A stretch of DNA of 64,000 nt from Planobispora longispora (GCF_016863135.1 NZ_BOOH01000038.1:16469-80468), one strand, 5' to 3'. Shown: positions 18,641 to 27,160, counted from the first letter of the stretch. Numbers and translations are program-made. The notes: generated by a model not told the origin, from the letters alone.

Positions 18641-19192
18641 CTACTTCAGGATCGGGTGGCGGCGCACCAGCGCGGTGGAGCCCCACCACTTGCCGATGCC
18701 CAGGCTGTCGCCCGCGTTCGCCAGCGCCAGGCCGGCCAGCACGAGGGCGTAGACGATGTGGTCGTCCATGAACGGGTTGGTGGCCAGCGGCAGCTCGGCC
18801 GCCCACATCAGCACCAGCATCAAGGCGCCGGTGACGGCGGCGATCCGGATGCCCGCGCCGGCGATCAGCGCGGCGCCGATGCCGAGCAGGCCGAGCATGA
18901 ACAGCCAGTCGACCCAGGCCAGCCCGGCCAGGCCGGAGAAGAACCCGCCCAGCGCGTTCTCCCCGGTGCCCTTGAGGAAGCCGGTGGTGGGGCTGCCGCC
19001 GCCGATCCAGGCGCGCTCGGCCGGGGTGGCGACGCCCCAGCCGAAGGTCTTGTCCAAGAACGCCCACAGGAAGACCCAGCCGATGCTGATCCGAGTGATC
19101 GCCCAGGCGTAGTCGACCGGGCGGGACACTGTCGCGCGGGGGGTCGTGACGGGGTGGGTGGGGACGGAGTGCCGTCCTTCGATGGTGGCCAT
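18641..19192 (-). CDS. DoxX/TQO small-subunit DoxD-like membrane protein
   Basis: A 183-residue protein with about four membrane helices: DYAWAITRISIGWVFLWAFL, LDKTFGWG, WLFMLGLLGIGAALI, AVTGALMLVLMWAAELPL and HIVYALVLAGLALANAG. The LDKTFG signature after helix 1 matches actinobacterial DoxX/DoxD proteins, linked to thiol and quinone redox control in the membrane. ATG 19192 has AGGAGG at 5-nt spacing; 19195 is possible. A DosR-like dyad is 121 bp upstream and a strong hairpin follows the gene. Confidence 0.85.
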   Translation of the reverse strand: MATIEGRHSVPTHPVTTPRATVSRPVDYAWAITRISIGWVFLWAFLDKTFGWGVATPAERAWIGGGSPTTGFLKGTGENALGGFFSGLAGLAWVDWLFMLGLLGIGAALIAGAGIRIAAVTGALMLVLMWAAELPLATNPFMDDHIVYALVLAGLALANAGDSLGIGKWWGSTALVRRHPILK

Positions 19193-19312
19193 CATGGCCT
19201 CCTTTTCCATATTGTCCGTCGCTGCTTCTCGCTCCTTCAGCACACCGTTTTCCCGGCCGGGTGGGCAGTGCCGGACGGCTCGGCCGACCGGAACCGAGGG
19301 CCTCGATTCTCC

Positions 19313-19326
19313 GGGACTTCCGGCCC
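19313..19326. promoter_or_regulatory. DosR/OsdR-like box GGGACTTCCGGCCC
   Basis: Identical to the box at 10293. It lies in the 169-bp gap between the DoxX-like gene (121 bp upstream of its start) and the end of the CBS-BON gene on the minus strand. Confidence 0.65.
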
Positions 19327-19361
19327 TGACCGGCTCTCTCCGACACATCCGGTGACGGGAA

Positions 19362-20030
19362 TCACGATGATCGGAATTCCATGGGCAAGAACTTCTGGCC
19401 CCGTTGAAGGCCGACAACGACATCGACGATGCCCTCCACCCTGCGGACGGCCTCGGCCACGTAGACGACCTGGGACCTGCGCTCGACGGCGCCGCCGAGC
19501 CTCACCACCCCGTCTCGCACGTCGATCGCAAGCTCCGCCGGGTCGAGCCCGGTCTCCCGCACCGCCTGCTCGATCTCGGCGTGCAGTTCCTCCGCCGGGC
19601 GGGTGAAGACCCGCAGCAGGTCCGCCTGGTGCACCGTACCGGTGATCCGGCCGGTGACCGGGTCGATCACCGGCAGCTGCTTGATCCGCCGCTCGTGCAT
19701 CAGCCGGGCCGCCTCCCGCACCGGCATGCCCGGGGTCACCGTGATCGCCGGGCTGGTCATCAGCTCGGCGGCGGTGACGCCCGCCGCCTTGCGGTGCTCC
19801 TGCCGGTGCTTCTCGCTCTCGAAGAGCGAGAAGCTGTGCCGTACGCGGTCGGTCTCCTTGAGCAGGAGATCGTCCTGCGACACCACGCCCACCGGCCACC
19901 GGTCGGCGTCGAGCACGGCCACCGCGCCGACCGCGTAGCGCTTCATCGCCGCGACGATCCCGGCGAAGGGGGTGTCCATCTGGACCGCGATCGCAACGCG
20001 TCCCGTCACGTCTTCGACTTCGATCGCCAT
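19362..20030 (-). CDS. CBS-pair and BON-domain protein
   Basis: A 222-residue cytosolic protein with two CBS domains (about 5-60 and 88-145) and a C-terminal BON domain (about 150-215: ELAIDVRDGVVRLGGAVERR). CBS pairs bind adenine nucleotides. The CBS-BON combination is characteristic of actinobacterial stress islands, with Rv2626c (CBS only) as the mycobacterial DosR-regulon counterpart. ATG 20030 follows GAGGAG at 7-nt spacing. A close paralogue lies at 21291-22010 with a sigma-factor gene between, suggesting duplication. Confidence 0.9.
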   Translation of the reverse strand: MAIEVEDVTGRVAIAVQMDTPFAGIVAAMKRYAVGAVAVLDADRWPVGVVSQDDLLLKETDRVRHSFSLFESEKHRQEHRKAAGVTAAELMTSPAITVTPGMPVREAARLMHERRIKQLPVIDPVTGRITGTVHQADLLRVFTRPAEELHAEIEQAVRETGLDPAELAIDVRDGVVRLGGAVERRSQVVYVAEAVRRVEGIVDVVVGLQRGQKFLPMEFRSS

Positions 20031-20209
20031 GACCGGTCTCCTCTCACTTCACGCGACCGGGGACGGCCGCGCCCGGACGCGGACCCGGCGCAAGAGCGCA
20101 CTACCGGGATGCGGTTGGCGCGTGCACCGGCGGATCCCGTCCACACCCTCATCGTCCTGAGCGGATGCCGGCGCCGAACAGGGCGCAACGTCCCGCGAAC
20201 GGGGACCTC

Positions 20210-21184
20210 CTACCTCTGCGGCACGGCTGTCCGGCCGCCGCCCGGCGCGGCCAGCGCCCTGGCCTGCCCGGTGTCTCGCAGTCGCGCCAGCGACTCCCGC
20301 TCCAGCAGCCGCACCCAGGTGCCGGTGAGCCCCAGCCGCTCGGCGATCTGCCGGGGCGTGTGGGCGATCCCGTCCTGCATGCCGTATCGCAGGCGCATGA
20401 GCAGTGCCTGGCGGGGCGCCAGCGTGTCGTCGAGCAGCGACCGCATCCCGTCCGCCAGTTCGCGCCGCTCCACGACCTCCTCCACGGAGGACTCCTCGTC
20501 CACGACGAGTTCGCCGAGGCGTGTCTGCTCCTCCTCTCCCACCAGGGCGTCCAGGCTGACCGGCTCCGGCGGCAGTCGTTTGACGGCGGCCACCTTCTCG
20601 ACCGGCTGTCCGGCCTCGGCGGCCAGTTCCTCGATGTTCGGATCGTGCCCCAGCTCCGCCGCCAGCTCACGTTCGATCCGGGCCAGCCGGGCGATGTCGT
20701 CCACGACGCGCGTCGGCAGCCGGATCATCCGGCTCTTCTCAGCCAGCCCCCGCTGGATCGCCTGGCGGATCCACCACATCGCGCAGGTGGAGAACTTGCA
20801 GCCTCTGGTGTAGTCGAACTTGTCCACCGCCCGGATCAGCCCGATGTTGCCCTCCTGGATGACGTCGAGCAGCGGCAGGCCCTGGTGGACGTAGCGTTTC
20901 GCGACCGACACGACCAGGCGCAGGTTCGCGCGGATCATGTCATCTCTGGCATCCGATCCGTCGCGTGCCACGGCCTCCAGCTCGGCCTTCCGTGCCTGCG
21001 GCGGCTCCGGATCGGCGTCGAGCAGGTGGCGGGCGTAGAGTCCCGCCTCGATCCGCTTGCCCAGTTCGACCTCTTGTTCGGCTGTCAGCAGCGGTATCCG
21101 GCCGATCTGCTTCAGGTACCGGTCGAGCGGATCGGTCGCGTACGGCTCCGCCCTCGGCGTCTTCTCCACTGTCATCGTGCTCAT
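20210..21184 (-). CDS. RNA polymerase sigma factor, group 1/2 (HrdB/SigB-like)
   Basis: A 324-residue sigma-70 factor. Region 1.2 is DPLDRYLKQIGRIPLLTAEQ, regions 2.1-2.4 include NLRLVVSVAKRYVHQGLPLL and GCKFSTCAMWWIRQAIQRGL, then regions 3 and 4 with QIAERLGLTGTWVRLLERES. It lacks the long acidic N-terminal region of the housekeeping factor, so it is an alternative (group 2) factor. Cysteines in region 2 (CKFSTCAM) replace the usual F/Y residues. ATG 21184 has a strong GGGAGGGGG site. The position between two CBS-BON genes ties it to the stress island. Confidence 0.9.
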   Translation of the reverse strand: MSTMTVEKTPRAEPYATDPLDRYLKQIGRIPLLTAEQEVELGKRIEAGLYARHLLDADPEPPQARKAELEAVARDGSDARDDMIRANLRLVVSVAKRYVHQGLPLLDVIQEGNIGLIRAVDKFDYTRGCKFSTCAMWWIRQAIQRGLAEKSRMIRLPTRVVDDIARLARIERELAAELGHDPNIEELAAEAGQPVEKVAAVKRLPPEPVSLDALVGEEEQTRLGELVVDEESSVEEVVERRELADGMRSLLDDTLAPRQALLMRLRYGMQDGIAHTPRQIAERLGLTGTWVRLLERESLARLRDTGQARALAAPGGGRTAVPQR

Positions 21185-21290
21185 CGCTACCCCCTCCCCG
21201 CCACGTCGCCTTCCTGCATGACCCGGGACGGGAAATCTTCGATGAAGATCCCCATGTCTCGGGAGAAGTGCCCTCACCCCCGGCGCGATC

Positions 21291-22010
21291 TCACCGGTGC
21301 CGCCAGATGGGCTGGAGGGCGAGGGGATCCTGCGCCGGGACGGAGTCGTCGTGCTCGTAGGCGAGCTTGGAGACCACGTCCACGACGCCGTCGACGGACA
21401 GGGTCAGCCGCTCGGCGAAGGGGATCAGGCTCTTCAGCTCGATCCGGCCCTCCAGGGTCACCACGCCGTCGCGCACGTCGACCGCGACCTTGCGGGGGTC
21501 CTCCCACAGCGTCTTGACGACGACCTCGTCGATCACCTTCCGGCGGATCCGCTCGTCCGGGGTGAGGAACATCTTCAGCAGGTCGGCGCGGCTGACGATG
21601 CCCACCAGGCGCCCCGCCTCGTCCACCACCGGCAACCGCTTGACGCCGTACTCGGCCATCAGCCGGGCGGCGGCCGGGATCACGGTGTCCGGCGCGACCG
21701 TCACCGCGGGCGTCGTCATCAGCTCCGCCGCGGTGTCGCCGCGTGCCTTCTGCCGGGCCAGGCGGTCGCGCCGGTGCTCGAAGAGGCGGTGCCGCTCCTC
21801 GGGGGCGTCCTTGTGCTCCTCTTTCCTGAGCAGGTCGGCCTCGGTGACGATGCCCACCACGTGCCCGGCGTCGTCGAGCACCGGGGCGCCGCTGACCGCC
21901 CGGTCGGCGAACGCGGCGACGATGTCCTTGAAGGGGGTCTGTTCGGGCACGGTCAGGACGTCCTCGGTCATGACGTCGGCGACCGTCGGCCGGTACGGCT
22001 TTGCTGTCAT
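21291..22010 (-). CDS. CBS-pair and BON-domain protein
   Basis: A 239-residue paralogue of the 19362 gene. It has CBS1 (TVADVMTEDVLTVPEQTPFK), CBS2 (ELMTTPAVTVAPDTVIPAAA ... GVKRLPVVDEAGRLVGIVSR) and a BON domain (KVAVDVRDGVVTLEGRIELK). The linker RHRLFEHRRDRLARQKARGD is the charged hinge seen in this family. ATG 22010 follows GGAGGAGGG. A degenerate DosR-like box (22093-22106) is 83 bp upstream. Likely role: adenylate-responsive control under energy or oxygen stress. Confidence 0.9.
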   Translation of the reverse strand: MTAKPYRPTVADVMTEDVLTVPEQTPFKDIVAAFADRAVSGAPVLDDAGHVVGIVTEADLLRKEEHKDAPEERHRLFEHRRDRLARQKARGDTAAELMTTPAVTVAPDTVIPAAARLMAEYGVKRLPVVDEAGRLVGIVSRADLLKMFLTPDERIRRKVIDEVVVKTLWEDPRKVAVDVRDGVVTLEGRIELKSLIPFAERLTLSVDGVVDVVSKLAYEHDDSVPAQDPLALQPIWRHR

Positions 22011-22092
22011 CGTCGGTTCCCTCCTCCTTTTTCGCACCATCAGTCAAGCCCCGGCCGCGTCCCGGCGGCAGGGCTGTTGGGCCGTCCGCTGC

Positions 22093-22106
22093 GGGACTTA
22101 TGGCTC
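22093..22106. promoter_or_regulatory. Degenerate DosR/OsdR-like box GGGACTTATGGCTC
   Basis: It keeps the left half-site GGGACTT and GGCYC on the right. It lies 83 bp before the CBS-BON start on the minus strand and 80 bp before the divergent V-ATPase D-like fragment. Confidence 0.5.
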
Positions 22107-22186
22107 TGTCCGCTGCGATGCGGCCTTGACAGCCTGTGGCCGAGGCGGTGGATCGCCGCCGCCGGCCCGGCCACGGGAGGTGCGTC

Positions 22187-22534
22187 GTGCTCATCGACAC
22201 CCGGTCGCAGGACTCCGGCTGCACCCGCTTCACTCGCACAGACGGGCGGGCCTGCCCGCCGCCGGAATCGCTGCCGCTCACCGCGGCGCTGGTCCCGGCC
22301 CGGACCGCCTGCCGTACGGCGCTGCGGGCCGGAGTGGAGCACGCCGCCGCCCTGTCGGCCGCCCGCGTCGTCGAGAACGAGGTGAACGCCACCCGCCGCC
22401 GGATCCACGCCTTGCGGGAGCGCTGGGTGCCCGCGCTGGAGAGCGCGCCCGCCGACCTGGAGACGGCCCTGGACAAGCTGGAACGCGCCGACGGCGTCCG
22501 TGTGCGCCGCGCCCGGCGGGAAGGTTCCCGATGA
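22187..22534 (+). pseudogene. V-type ATPase subunit D-like fragment (C-terminal half)
   Basis: From GTG 22187 (GGGAGG 6 nt upstream) the frame reads LVPARTACRTALRAGVEHAA and ARVVENEVNATRRRIHALRE, the second long coiled-coil helix of V-ATPase subunit D/AtpD. The family is about 200 residues; only about 95 C-terminal residues are family-like here and the first helix is missing. No other V-ATPase gene is nearby. Solo D-subunit genes do occur in actinobacterial stress islands. It may still be translated because the ribosome site is good. Confidence 0.6.
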
Positions 22535-22634
22535 CTGTGGTCCAACCGTCGAGAGCATGCTCTATCCCCGCCAATATGCCTCCTCCCTCCTCGTTGCTGT
22601 TTGTCTTGTTTGTTTGTTCGAAATAAACACATTC

Positions 22635-22650
22635 CTTTACATTGTAGATT
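22635..22650. repeat. AT-island motif CTTTACNTTGTAGATT, copy 3
   Basis: Third exact copy, inside an about 85-bp AT-rich stretch (22590-22675) just before the membrane-protein pseudogene. The flanking bases ATT...AAT add a short dyad around GTAGATTTTT. Confidence 0.7.
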
Positions 22651-22682
22651 TTTAATTTTTTCCAAGGACAGTCGGCCCGAGG

Positions 22683-23096
22683 ATGAGGACCTTCGCCCGT
22701 GTACGGGCCGCTCTGGCCTTCGGCGCCGGCATCGCCCAGGTCGCGGCCAATCTCACCGCTCAGGCCTTCCAGATCGGGCTGGCCACAGCACCCGCCGAGC
22801 AGGTGTCGGGCGCCCTGGTGGCGCTGACGAACGCCACCTTCGCCCTGGCCAACGCGCCGACGGCCGTGATGCTCGCGGCCGTCGCCGTCGCCATCGCCGT
22901 CGTGTCGCTGAGCCACCGGACCTTCCCACACTGACTGGGATGGCTGGCCGCGGCGGCTGCCGGAGCGTACGCGATCCTGTCGGTCAGTGCCGTCGCGCCC
23001 GACGGCCCGCTGGCGCCCGGCGGGGTATTGAACTACGTCCTGTATCCCGCCCTCGTCGTCTGACTGGTGCCCGCCGTCATCACGATGATCACGAAG
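22683..23096 (+). pseudogene. Multi-helix membrane protein with two in-frame TGA codons
   Basis: ATG 22683 opens a hydrophobic protein with helices near 8-35, 40-60 and 62-78. The frame stops at TGA 22932 but continues without a shift as GWLAAAAAGAYAILSVSAVA, then [18 protein letters not shown], stops at TGA 23061 and continues LVPAVITMI. Both TGA codons sit where a tryptophan would fit a membrane boundary (H-W-L-G-W; V-V-W-L-V-P). Two independent TGG-to-TGA changes in one frame are the simplest reading. The family is unnamed. Confidence 0.55.
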
Positions 23097-23119
23097 GGTG
23101 ACCGGATCGCACAGCCGAC

Positions 23120-23373
23120 CGGTGACGGGGCCGCAGCCGAGTGCTCGACGCCCTGGTCGACCGGGAGGATCGACAGGTACCCGGTGCCGGCCAGGCGGCC
23201 GGTGCCGAAGACGTGCTGCGGGTTGCGCAGTACCGCGGGGGCCGGTCGCTGCCGACGAGGACCCGGTCCACGAAGTACGGGCCGGGCAGGTGCAGCCGCT
23301 CCCGGCCGATCGTGGAGCACTCGTGTCCCAGCAGGGACGGTGTCTCGTCGCCGAGCAGTTCCTTCAGCTCCAT
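23120..23373 (-). pseudogene. Class I fructose-bisphosphate aldolase, N-terminal fragment
   Basis: ATG 23373 gives [20 protein letters not shown] and [19 protein letters not shown]. After a one-base shift near 23235 it continues as [20 protein letters not shown] and [13 protein letters not shown], the unmistakable start of bacterial class I aldolase (FbaB type). The remaining about 270 residues with the Schiff-base lysine are gone. Genes of this family are part of hypoxia regulons in actinobacteria, so a lost member of the island is likely. Confidence 0.75.
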
Positions 23374-23385
23374 TGGACTCTCGCC

Positions 23386-23583
23386 TCAGGCCGCGTCGGT
23401 GGTGTGCAAGTCGAGCATGAACGCCGCCGCCAGTGTCTTGGCGCACGGCCAGGCGGATCGGCAGGTCCCGCAGAGATGAGCGGAGTCAGCCCGGTGCTGG
23501 GTCAGGCTGCCCGCTGCCCGGACGAAGTAGGCCTCGCTCAGCGGTTCGCTCTGTGCCGGCACCAGTCCCAGCAGGGTAGCCAT
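23386..23583 (-). CDS. Small cysteine-containing hypothetical protein
   Basis: A 65-residue protein from ATG 23583 (GAAGGTGATCTAG upstream). The motif [19 protein letters not shown] carries three cysteines spaced C-x2-C-x5-C, which suggests metal binding. It lacks the fourth cysteine and the G-[VI]-W-G-G turn of WhiB proteins, so it is not a WhiB factor. It lies 119 bp downstream of a DosR-like box and directly before the aldolase remnant. Confidence 0.6.
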   Translation of the reverse strand: MATLLGLVPAQSEPLSEAYFVRAAGSLTQHRADSAHLCGTCRSAWPCAKTLAAAFMLDLHTTDAA

Positions 23584-23701
23584 CTAGATCACCTTCGTTC
23601 CTCCGCCGTCCCAGACTCCCCGGGGCGGAGCGTTTACTGTGTTCCATCTCACATTCGCCGATCACGGCACCCGGCCGCCCGAGGCGAAGGTCCCCTCCCG
23701 C

Positions 23702-23715
23702 AGGACCTAAGTCCT
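23702..23715. promoter_or_regulatory. DosR/OsdR-like box AGGACCTAAGTCCT
   Basis: A dyad with only its central bases unmatched (reverse complement AGGACTTAGGTCCT), the most symmetrical of the set. It stands between the small Cys protein (minus strand, 119 bp) and the E1-alpha remnant (plus strand). Confidence 0.65.
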
Positions 23716-23788
23716 CACCGGTTCCGGGCCGGTGGTCACACGTCTGTTCCCCGCGGCTCTCCCTTCGCGTCTCCACGGCCGAACCGCC

Positions 23789-23891
23789 TCGCGGAGAGGA
23801 GATCGACCAGGCGATCACCTTCGCCAAGCAGGCGCCCGTCGAGCCGGTGGAGGACCTCGCCCGGTTCATCTACAGCGAGGTGACGTCATGA
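23789..23891 (+). pseudogene. Pyruvate/acetoin dehydrogenase E1 alpha, C-terminal remnant
   Basis: The frame reads EEIDQAITFAKQAPVEPVED and LARFIYSEV before a stop at 23891. This matches the last about 35 residues of thiamine-diphosphate-dependent E1-alpha subunits, where E1-beta usually follows. Here no E1-beta is present. Upstream residues are lost. The ATG at 23888 overlapping the stop leads into a basic, unrecognised frame. Confidence 0.5.
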
Positions 23892-24124
23892 GCGCGAAGA
23901 CCCCCCGCCGGCGAAGCGTGAAGGCCAGGCCACGCATCGGTGCCACTCCCGGCGGCAGGAGAACCGCGTCCGGTGAGACTCCTCACCGCGGGAACCGCGC
24001 TTCCCCGGCTGCGAAAACCTGTCTTTCGTCCTGCCGACCGGGGACATTCGCCGGGCACACCCGCGGTCACGCCGCAGCAGTATGGAGGTGGAGCACCCGA
24101 GCAAGACATGATCAGCGAGAAGAG

Positions 24125-24942
24125 ATGATCACCGTGCTCACCACCCGCACCCTCGTCGCCACCACCGTCCTGGCCGCCGGCACGGCCGGGCTGCTGCCCG
24201 TCGTATCGGCACAGGCCGCCTCGGCCCCCGCTCCGCTGTGGGCGACGGCGACGCAGCAGTCCACACGGCAGACCACACACCCGATCGTCCCGACGCTTGT
24301 CGACGTGCGCGCCGCCCACCACCCGGGCCTGGACCGGCTGGTCTTCCAGTTCCGCGGCCCCGTGCCCACCCAGTACGGCGCACCTACCCCCTGCCCGGTG
24401 TGATCCAGGTCGTCTCCACCGGCGATGACGAGGCGGTGCTGTCCTTCGGGGTCGGGCTCGCCAAGCGCACGCCCTACCGGGTCTACACCCTCACCCGGCC
24501 CAGCCGGGTGGTCGTCGACATCAGCACGCCGTACCGGACCGTCAAGGCGCGCGACTACTTCCTCAACAGCCGCAACTTCAACATGGGGCGGGAGCCGTAC
24601 ACCACTGCCGTTCTCCGGCCGGTGATGCCGCCGGGCACCGCCTACGGCGCGCTGCAGCGCCTGTTCGCCGGGCCGACCCAGGCCGAACGCGCCCAGGGCC
24701 TGCGCTTCGTCAGCTCCAGGGCCACCGGCTTCAGCAAGCTGACCATCAAGAAGGGCATCGCCCGGGTCTACCTGACCGGCCGGTGCGGCAGCGGCGGCTC
24801 CACCTTCACCATCGCCAACGAGATCGTTCCGACGCTCAAGCGGTTCCCCTCGGTCAAGTGGGTGAAGATCTACAATGCGCTCGGCCAGACCGAGCGGCCC
24901 ACCGGTCCGTCCGATTCCATCCCCGAGTGCCTGGAGCCGTGA
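24125..24942 (+). pseudogene. Secreted AMIN-like/GerMN domain protein, one frameshift
   Basis: ATG 24125 opens a signal peptide (TRTLVATTVLAAGTAGLLPV, cleavage near AQA-ASA). An AMIN-like domain follows (LVDVRAAHHPGLDRLVFQFR). At about 24385 the frame shifts, with a short loss, to VIQVVSTGDDEAVLSFGVGL and then a complete C-terminal GerMN-type block (LTIKKGIARVYLTGRCGSGG, FTIANEIVPTLKRFPSVKWV) to the stop at 24942. Such proteins are exported and cell-wall associated. The second part alone has no signal peptide, so function is doubtful unless the shift is an assembly error. Confidence 0.65.
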
Positions 24943-25057
24943 ATCGAGCCCGTGCGGAGGAGACGCACGGGACGATCTCCGAGTCCACCGGCCGCCCCGC
25001 TCTCAGTATCGTCGTTCACCGCACCCGACGACTTTCGGGGGATGTCCAGGGTTCAGG

Positions 25058-25480
25058 TCATGACGATGCGGATTCGCCCGCGCGGTACGGCGCGGCCCGC
25101 GACAGGGCACGCAGGGCGGAGGCGACCCCGGTGACCATGGGCCGCCCGTGGCCCGGCGCCAGCACCCGCGGTTCGAGCCGGGCCAGGACGGCGATGGACT
25201 GTCGCGCCGCAGGCCATCGCCAGGTCGAGATGTACGGCGGGCCGTACAGTCCCGGCCTCCGGCGCAGGGAGTGATCGGGGTGCAGGTGGGCCAGCAGGAC
25301 GGTGGCCGGTCGCGTGCCGGCTCTGAAAGCCGTCTCGGCCGCGTTCTTGATCCGCTGACCCCGCTTCGCCCAGCCCGTGTCGATGAGCGTCCAGGAAGCG
25401 CCGGAACGCACGAAGTACACGTTGGAGGCGGTGACGCCGCGCCCCGGAGCCGCCGGGAAGACATCCTCGGCGATCTCCTG
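25058..25480 (-). pseudogene. Metallo-beta-lactamase-fold hydrolase, internally deleted
   Basis: The frame reads EIAEDVFPAAPGRGVTASNV, YFVRSGASWTLIDTGWAKRG and LLAHLHPDHS, which contains the H-x-H-x-D-H zinc motif. It then jumps directly to GLYGPPYISTWRWPAARQSI and LARLEPRVLAPGHGRPM, the C-terminal helix and last metal-binding His region. About 100 middle residues with further metal ligands are missing although the frame stays open, which argues for a true deletion. Confidence 0.7.
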
Positions 25481-25519
25481 TGGCCGGCCGTACCTTCTCG
25501 TTCTCGTCCCATCGGCGCC

Positions 25520-25929
25520 TCACCTCTTTTCCCGGACGTCACGGCCCCGTCTGCGGAGCCGCGCCGCCGTTCCCACTCCCCGGTCCAGGCGGCGTGCCAC
25601 GCGGCATAGCGCCTGCGATCCAGCAGCCACCGGAAACCCAGGAACCACAACGTCACCGCCCCGGCTGCTCCGGCCACCACCGCGGCAGCCGCGACGACGG
25701 CACGGGTCACGGTCTCCAGCCGGTGCTTGGGCGGCCTGACGGCCTGTCCCCGGCCGTCCACCCACACCCGCTTCAAGGCGCCCGCCTTCGCCCCCGGCCA
25801 GACGCCCACCCGGCCGGTCACCCGCTCCCCGGAGGCCGTCACCCAGCGGACCGCAGCCGTCAGCTCCGGCACGCCCTCCCCACCGGAGAACCGGCCTCGG
25901 CGGCTCTCCGCCCCGAGGCCGGTTCTCAT
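25520..25929 (-). pseudogene. Rv1733c-like membrane protein, C-terminal part
   Basis: The reading ELTAAVRWVTASGERVTGRV, KRVWVDGRGQAVRPPKHRLE, then a single membrane helix (AVVAAAAVVAGAAGAVTLWF) and RRRYAAWHAAWTGEWERR is the C-terminal half of the Rv1733c family, predicted two-helix membrane proteins. The first helix and about 60 N-terminal residues are missing, and the end is frameshifted. Rv1733c is a DosR-regulon gene in M. tuberculosis, and DosR-like boxes lie 78-101 bp upstream here. Confidence 0.6.
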
Positions 25930-26006
25930 GTCCGGCCTTCAATATCCGGCGCCGGCGGCGAGCCCGGCAGGGCCGTCCGGGACGGACGGGCCGGGACGGA
26001 CGGGCC

Positions 26007-26030
26007 GGGACCTTGGACCCTTACGGTCCC
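26007..26030. promoter_or_regulatory. Overlapping DosR-like boxes GGGACCTTGGACCC / GGACCCTTACGGTCCC
   Basis: Two overlapping dyads at 26007-26020 and 26015-26030, between the end of the DUF385-membrane fusion gene and the Rv1733c-like remnant, 78-101 bp before the latter. Confidence 0.55.
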
Positions 26031-26053
26031 GCCCCTTCGGCAGTCTCGGACTC

Positions 26054-27142
26054 TTATCGGGCTTCGGCAGGCCGCCGCAGGAGCCGCAGCACCGCCAGCC
26101 CGGTCAGGGCCGCGACGGTGGCCGCCATGAGCAGGCCGGCGAAGAGCCCGATGACCACGGTCAGCCACACGGGCTGGCCCTCCTGCCACAGCGGTGAGGC
26201 CACTGCGAAGAACACGCCCAGAGCGACCAGCCATGCCCCGGCGCTGGCGGCGATCCACCACGCCGCTCCGGCCACCCGGCGGCGCAGCACCCGCCACTGG
26301 AACAAGCCCATGGCCGCCAGCAGGACCACCCCGAGCAGCACGACCACCGCGGGCGGCCACTGCATGATCTGCTCACCGAGGACGATCGGCAGGGAACCGA
26401 TCATCCAGGCGACGGCCGCCCCGGCCGCGGTCGCCCGCACCCAGGCACCGGTGCTCACCTCGGGCAGTCCCGTCCGCAGCCCGTAGGCTTGGGCCAGGCC
26501 CAGAACGGTCCCTTCGACCACGCCGGCCGCCACCATCGCGGCGACCTGGAGCAGCGGCGTCATCCCGAGCACGCTCCAGCCGGGGTCGGCCACCGCGGGA
26601 CCGACCAGTGCGGGCACCGAGAAACCGAGGATCTCCCCCACCGTCACCGCGACGACCCAGCGCCGCCACAACCTCCGGCCCGGCGGCCACGGCCGCGGGA
26701 CGTCCGCGGGATCGAGGCGGACGGTGACCGCGACGGCCTCCTGCACCGGCATGAGTTCTTTGTCCCTGCCGATACTCCGCCCGATGGCCGCCAGCGCCGC
26801 GCGGACCCGCTCGGGATCGTGACTGACGACCGCCCGCCCGGTGCGCTCTGCGCCGCGCAGGGTGAGCCGGAGCGCGGCGCCGCCCTCCAGGTTGCGCCAC
26901 CAGGTCCGGGAGCGCTTGCTGACCAGGGTGAGGGTCTCGCCGTCCTGGGCGTACTGGACCGGCACCGTGATCGCGGCGCCGCTGCGGCGGCCGGTGAGCG
27001 TCAGCGACACCACCCACCGGGAGACCAGGTCGTGCCAGGGAGTGCGCAGCACCCGCCGTACCACCGGGTTGACCAGGCGCGTCTGCACCCGGTCCAGGAT
27101 CCGGTGCGGGCGGCGGGTGTGCGGCGCCGCGGTCTCAGCCAT
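26054..27142 (-). CDS. DUF385 domain fused to a six-helix membrane domain
   Basis: A 362-residue fusion. Residues about 15-135 are a DUF385 split barrel (WVVSLTLTGRRSGAAITVPV, GETLTLVSKRSRTWWRNLEG, ALRLTLRGAERTGRAVV). Residues about 160-350 hold roughly six membrane helices (VVAVTVGEILGFSVPALVG through LFAGLLMAATVAALTGLAVL). The membrane part resembles proteins of unknown function that I cannot name. ATG 27142 has GAGGTG at 6-nt spacing. It lies 18 bp after the PLDNc protein gene, in an operon with DedA and wax synthase. Joining a probable F420/quinone reductase to the membrane is unusual. Confidence 0.8.
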   Translation of the reverse strand: MAETAAPHTRRPHRILDRVQTRLVNPVVRRVLRTPWHDLVSRWVVSLTLTGRRSGAAITVPVQYAQDGETLTLVSKRSRTWWRNLEGGAALRLTLRGAERTGRAVVSHDPERVRAALAAIGRSIGRDKELMPVQEAVAVTVRLDPADVPRPWPPGRRLWRRWVVAVTVGEILGFSVPALVGPAVADPGWSVLGMTPLLQVAAMVAAGVVEGTVLGLAQAYGLRTGLPEVSTGAWVRATAAGAAVAWMIGSLPIVLGEQIMQWPPAVVVLLGVVLLAAMGLFQWRVLRRRVAGAAWWIAASAGAWLVALGVFFAVASPLWQEGQPVWLTVVIGLFAGLLMAATVAALTGLAVLRLLRRPAEAR

Positions 27143-27160
27143 GATCATCACCTCGGGGGA

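Noticed and set aside
8072..22650. CRISPR (type V-like) repeats
   Set aside because: Only three isolated copies 5-9 kb apart, no spacers, no cas12 or other cas gene. The hairpin likeness is superficial.
22683..23096. UGA recoding or selenoprotein
   Set aside because: No SECIS-like element or selenium genes seen; Trp fits both positions and neighbours are pseudogenes.
23386..23583. WhiB-type regulator
   Set aside because: Only three cysteines in the wrong spacing and no GVWGG turn.
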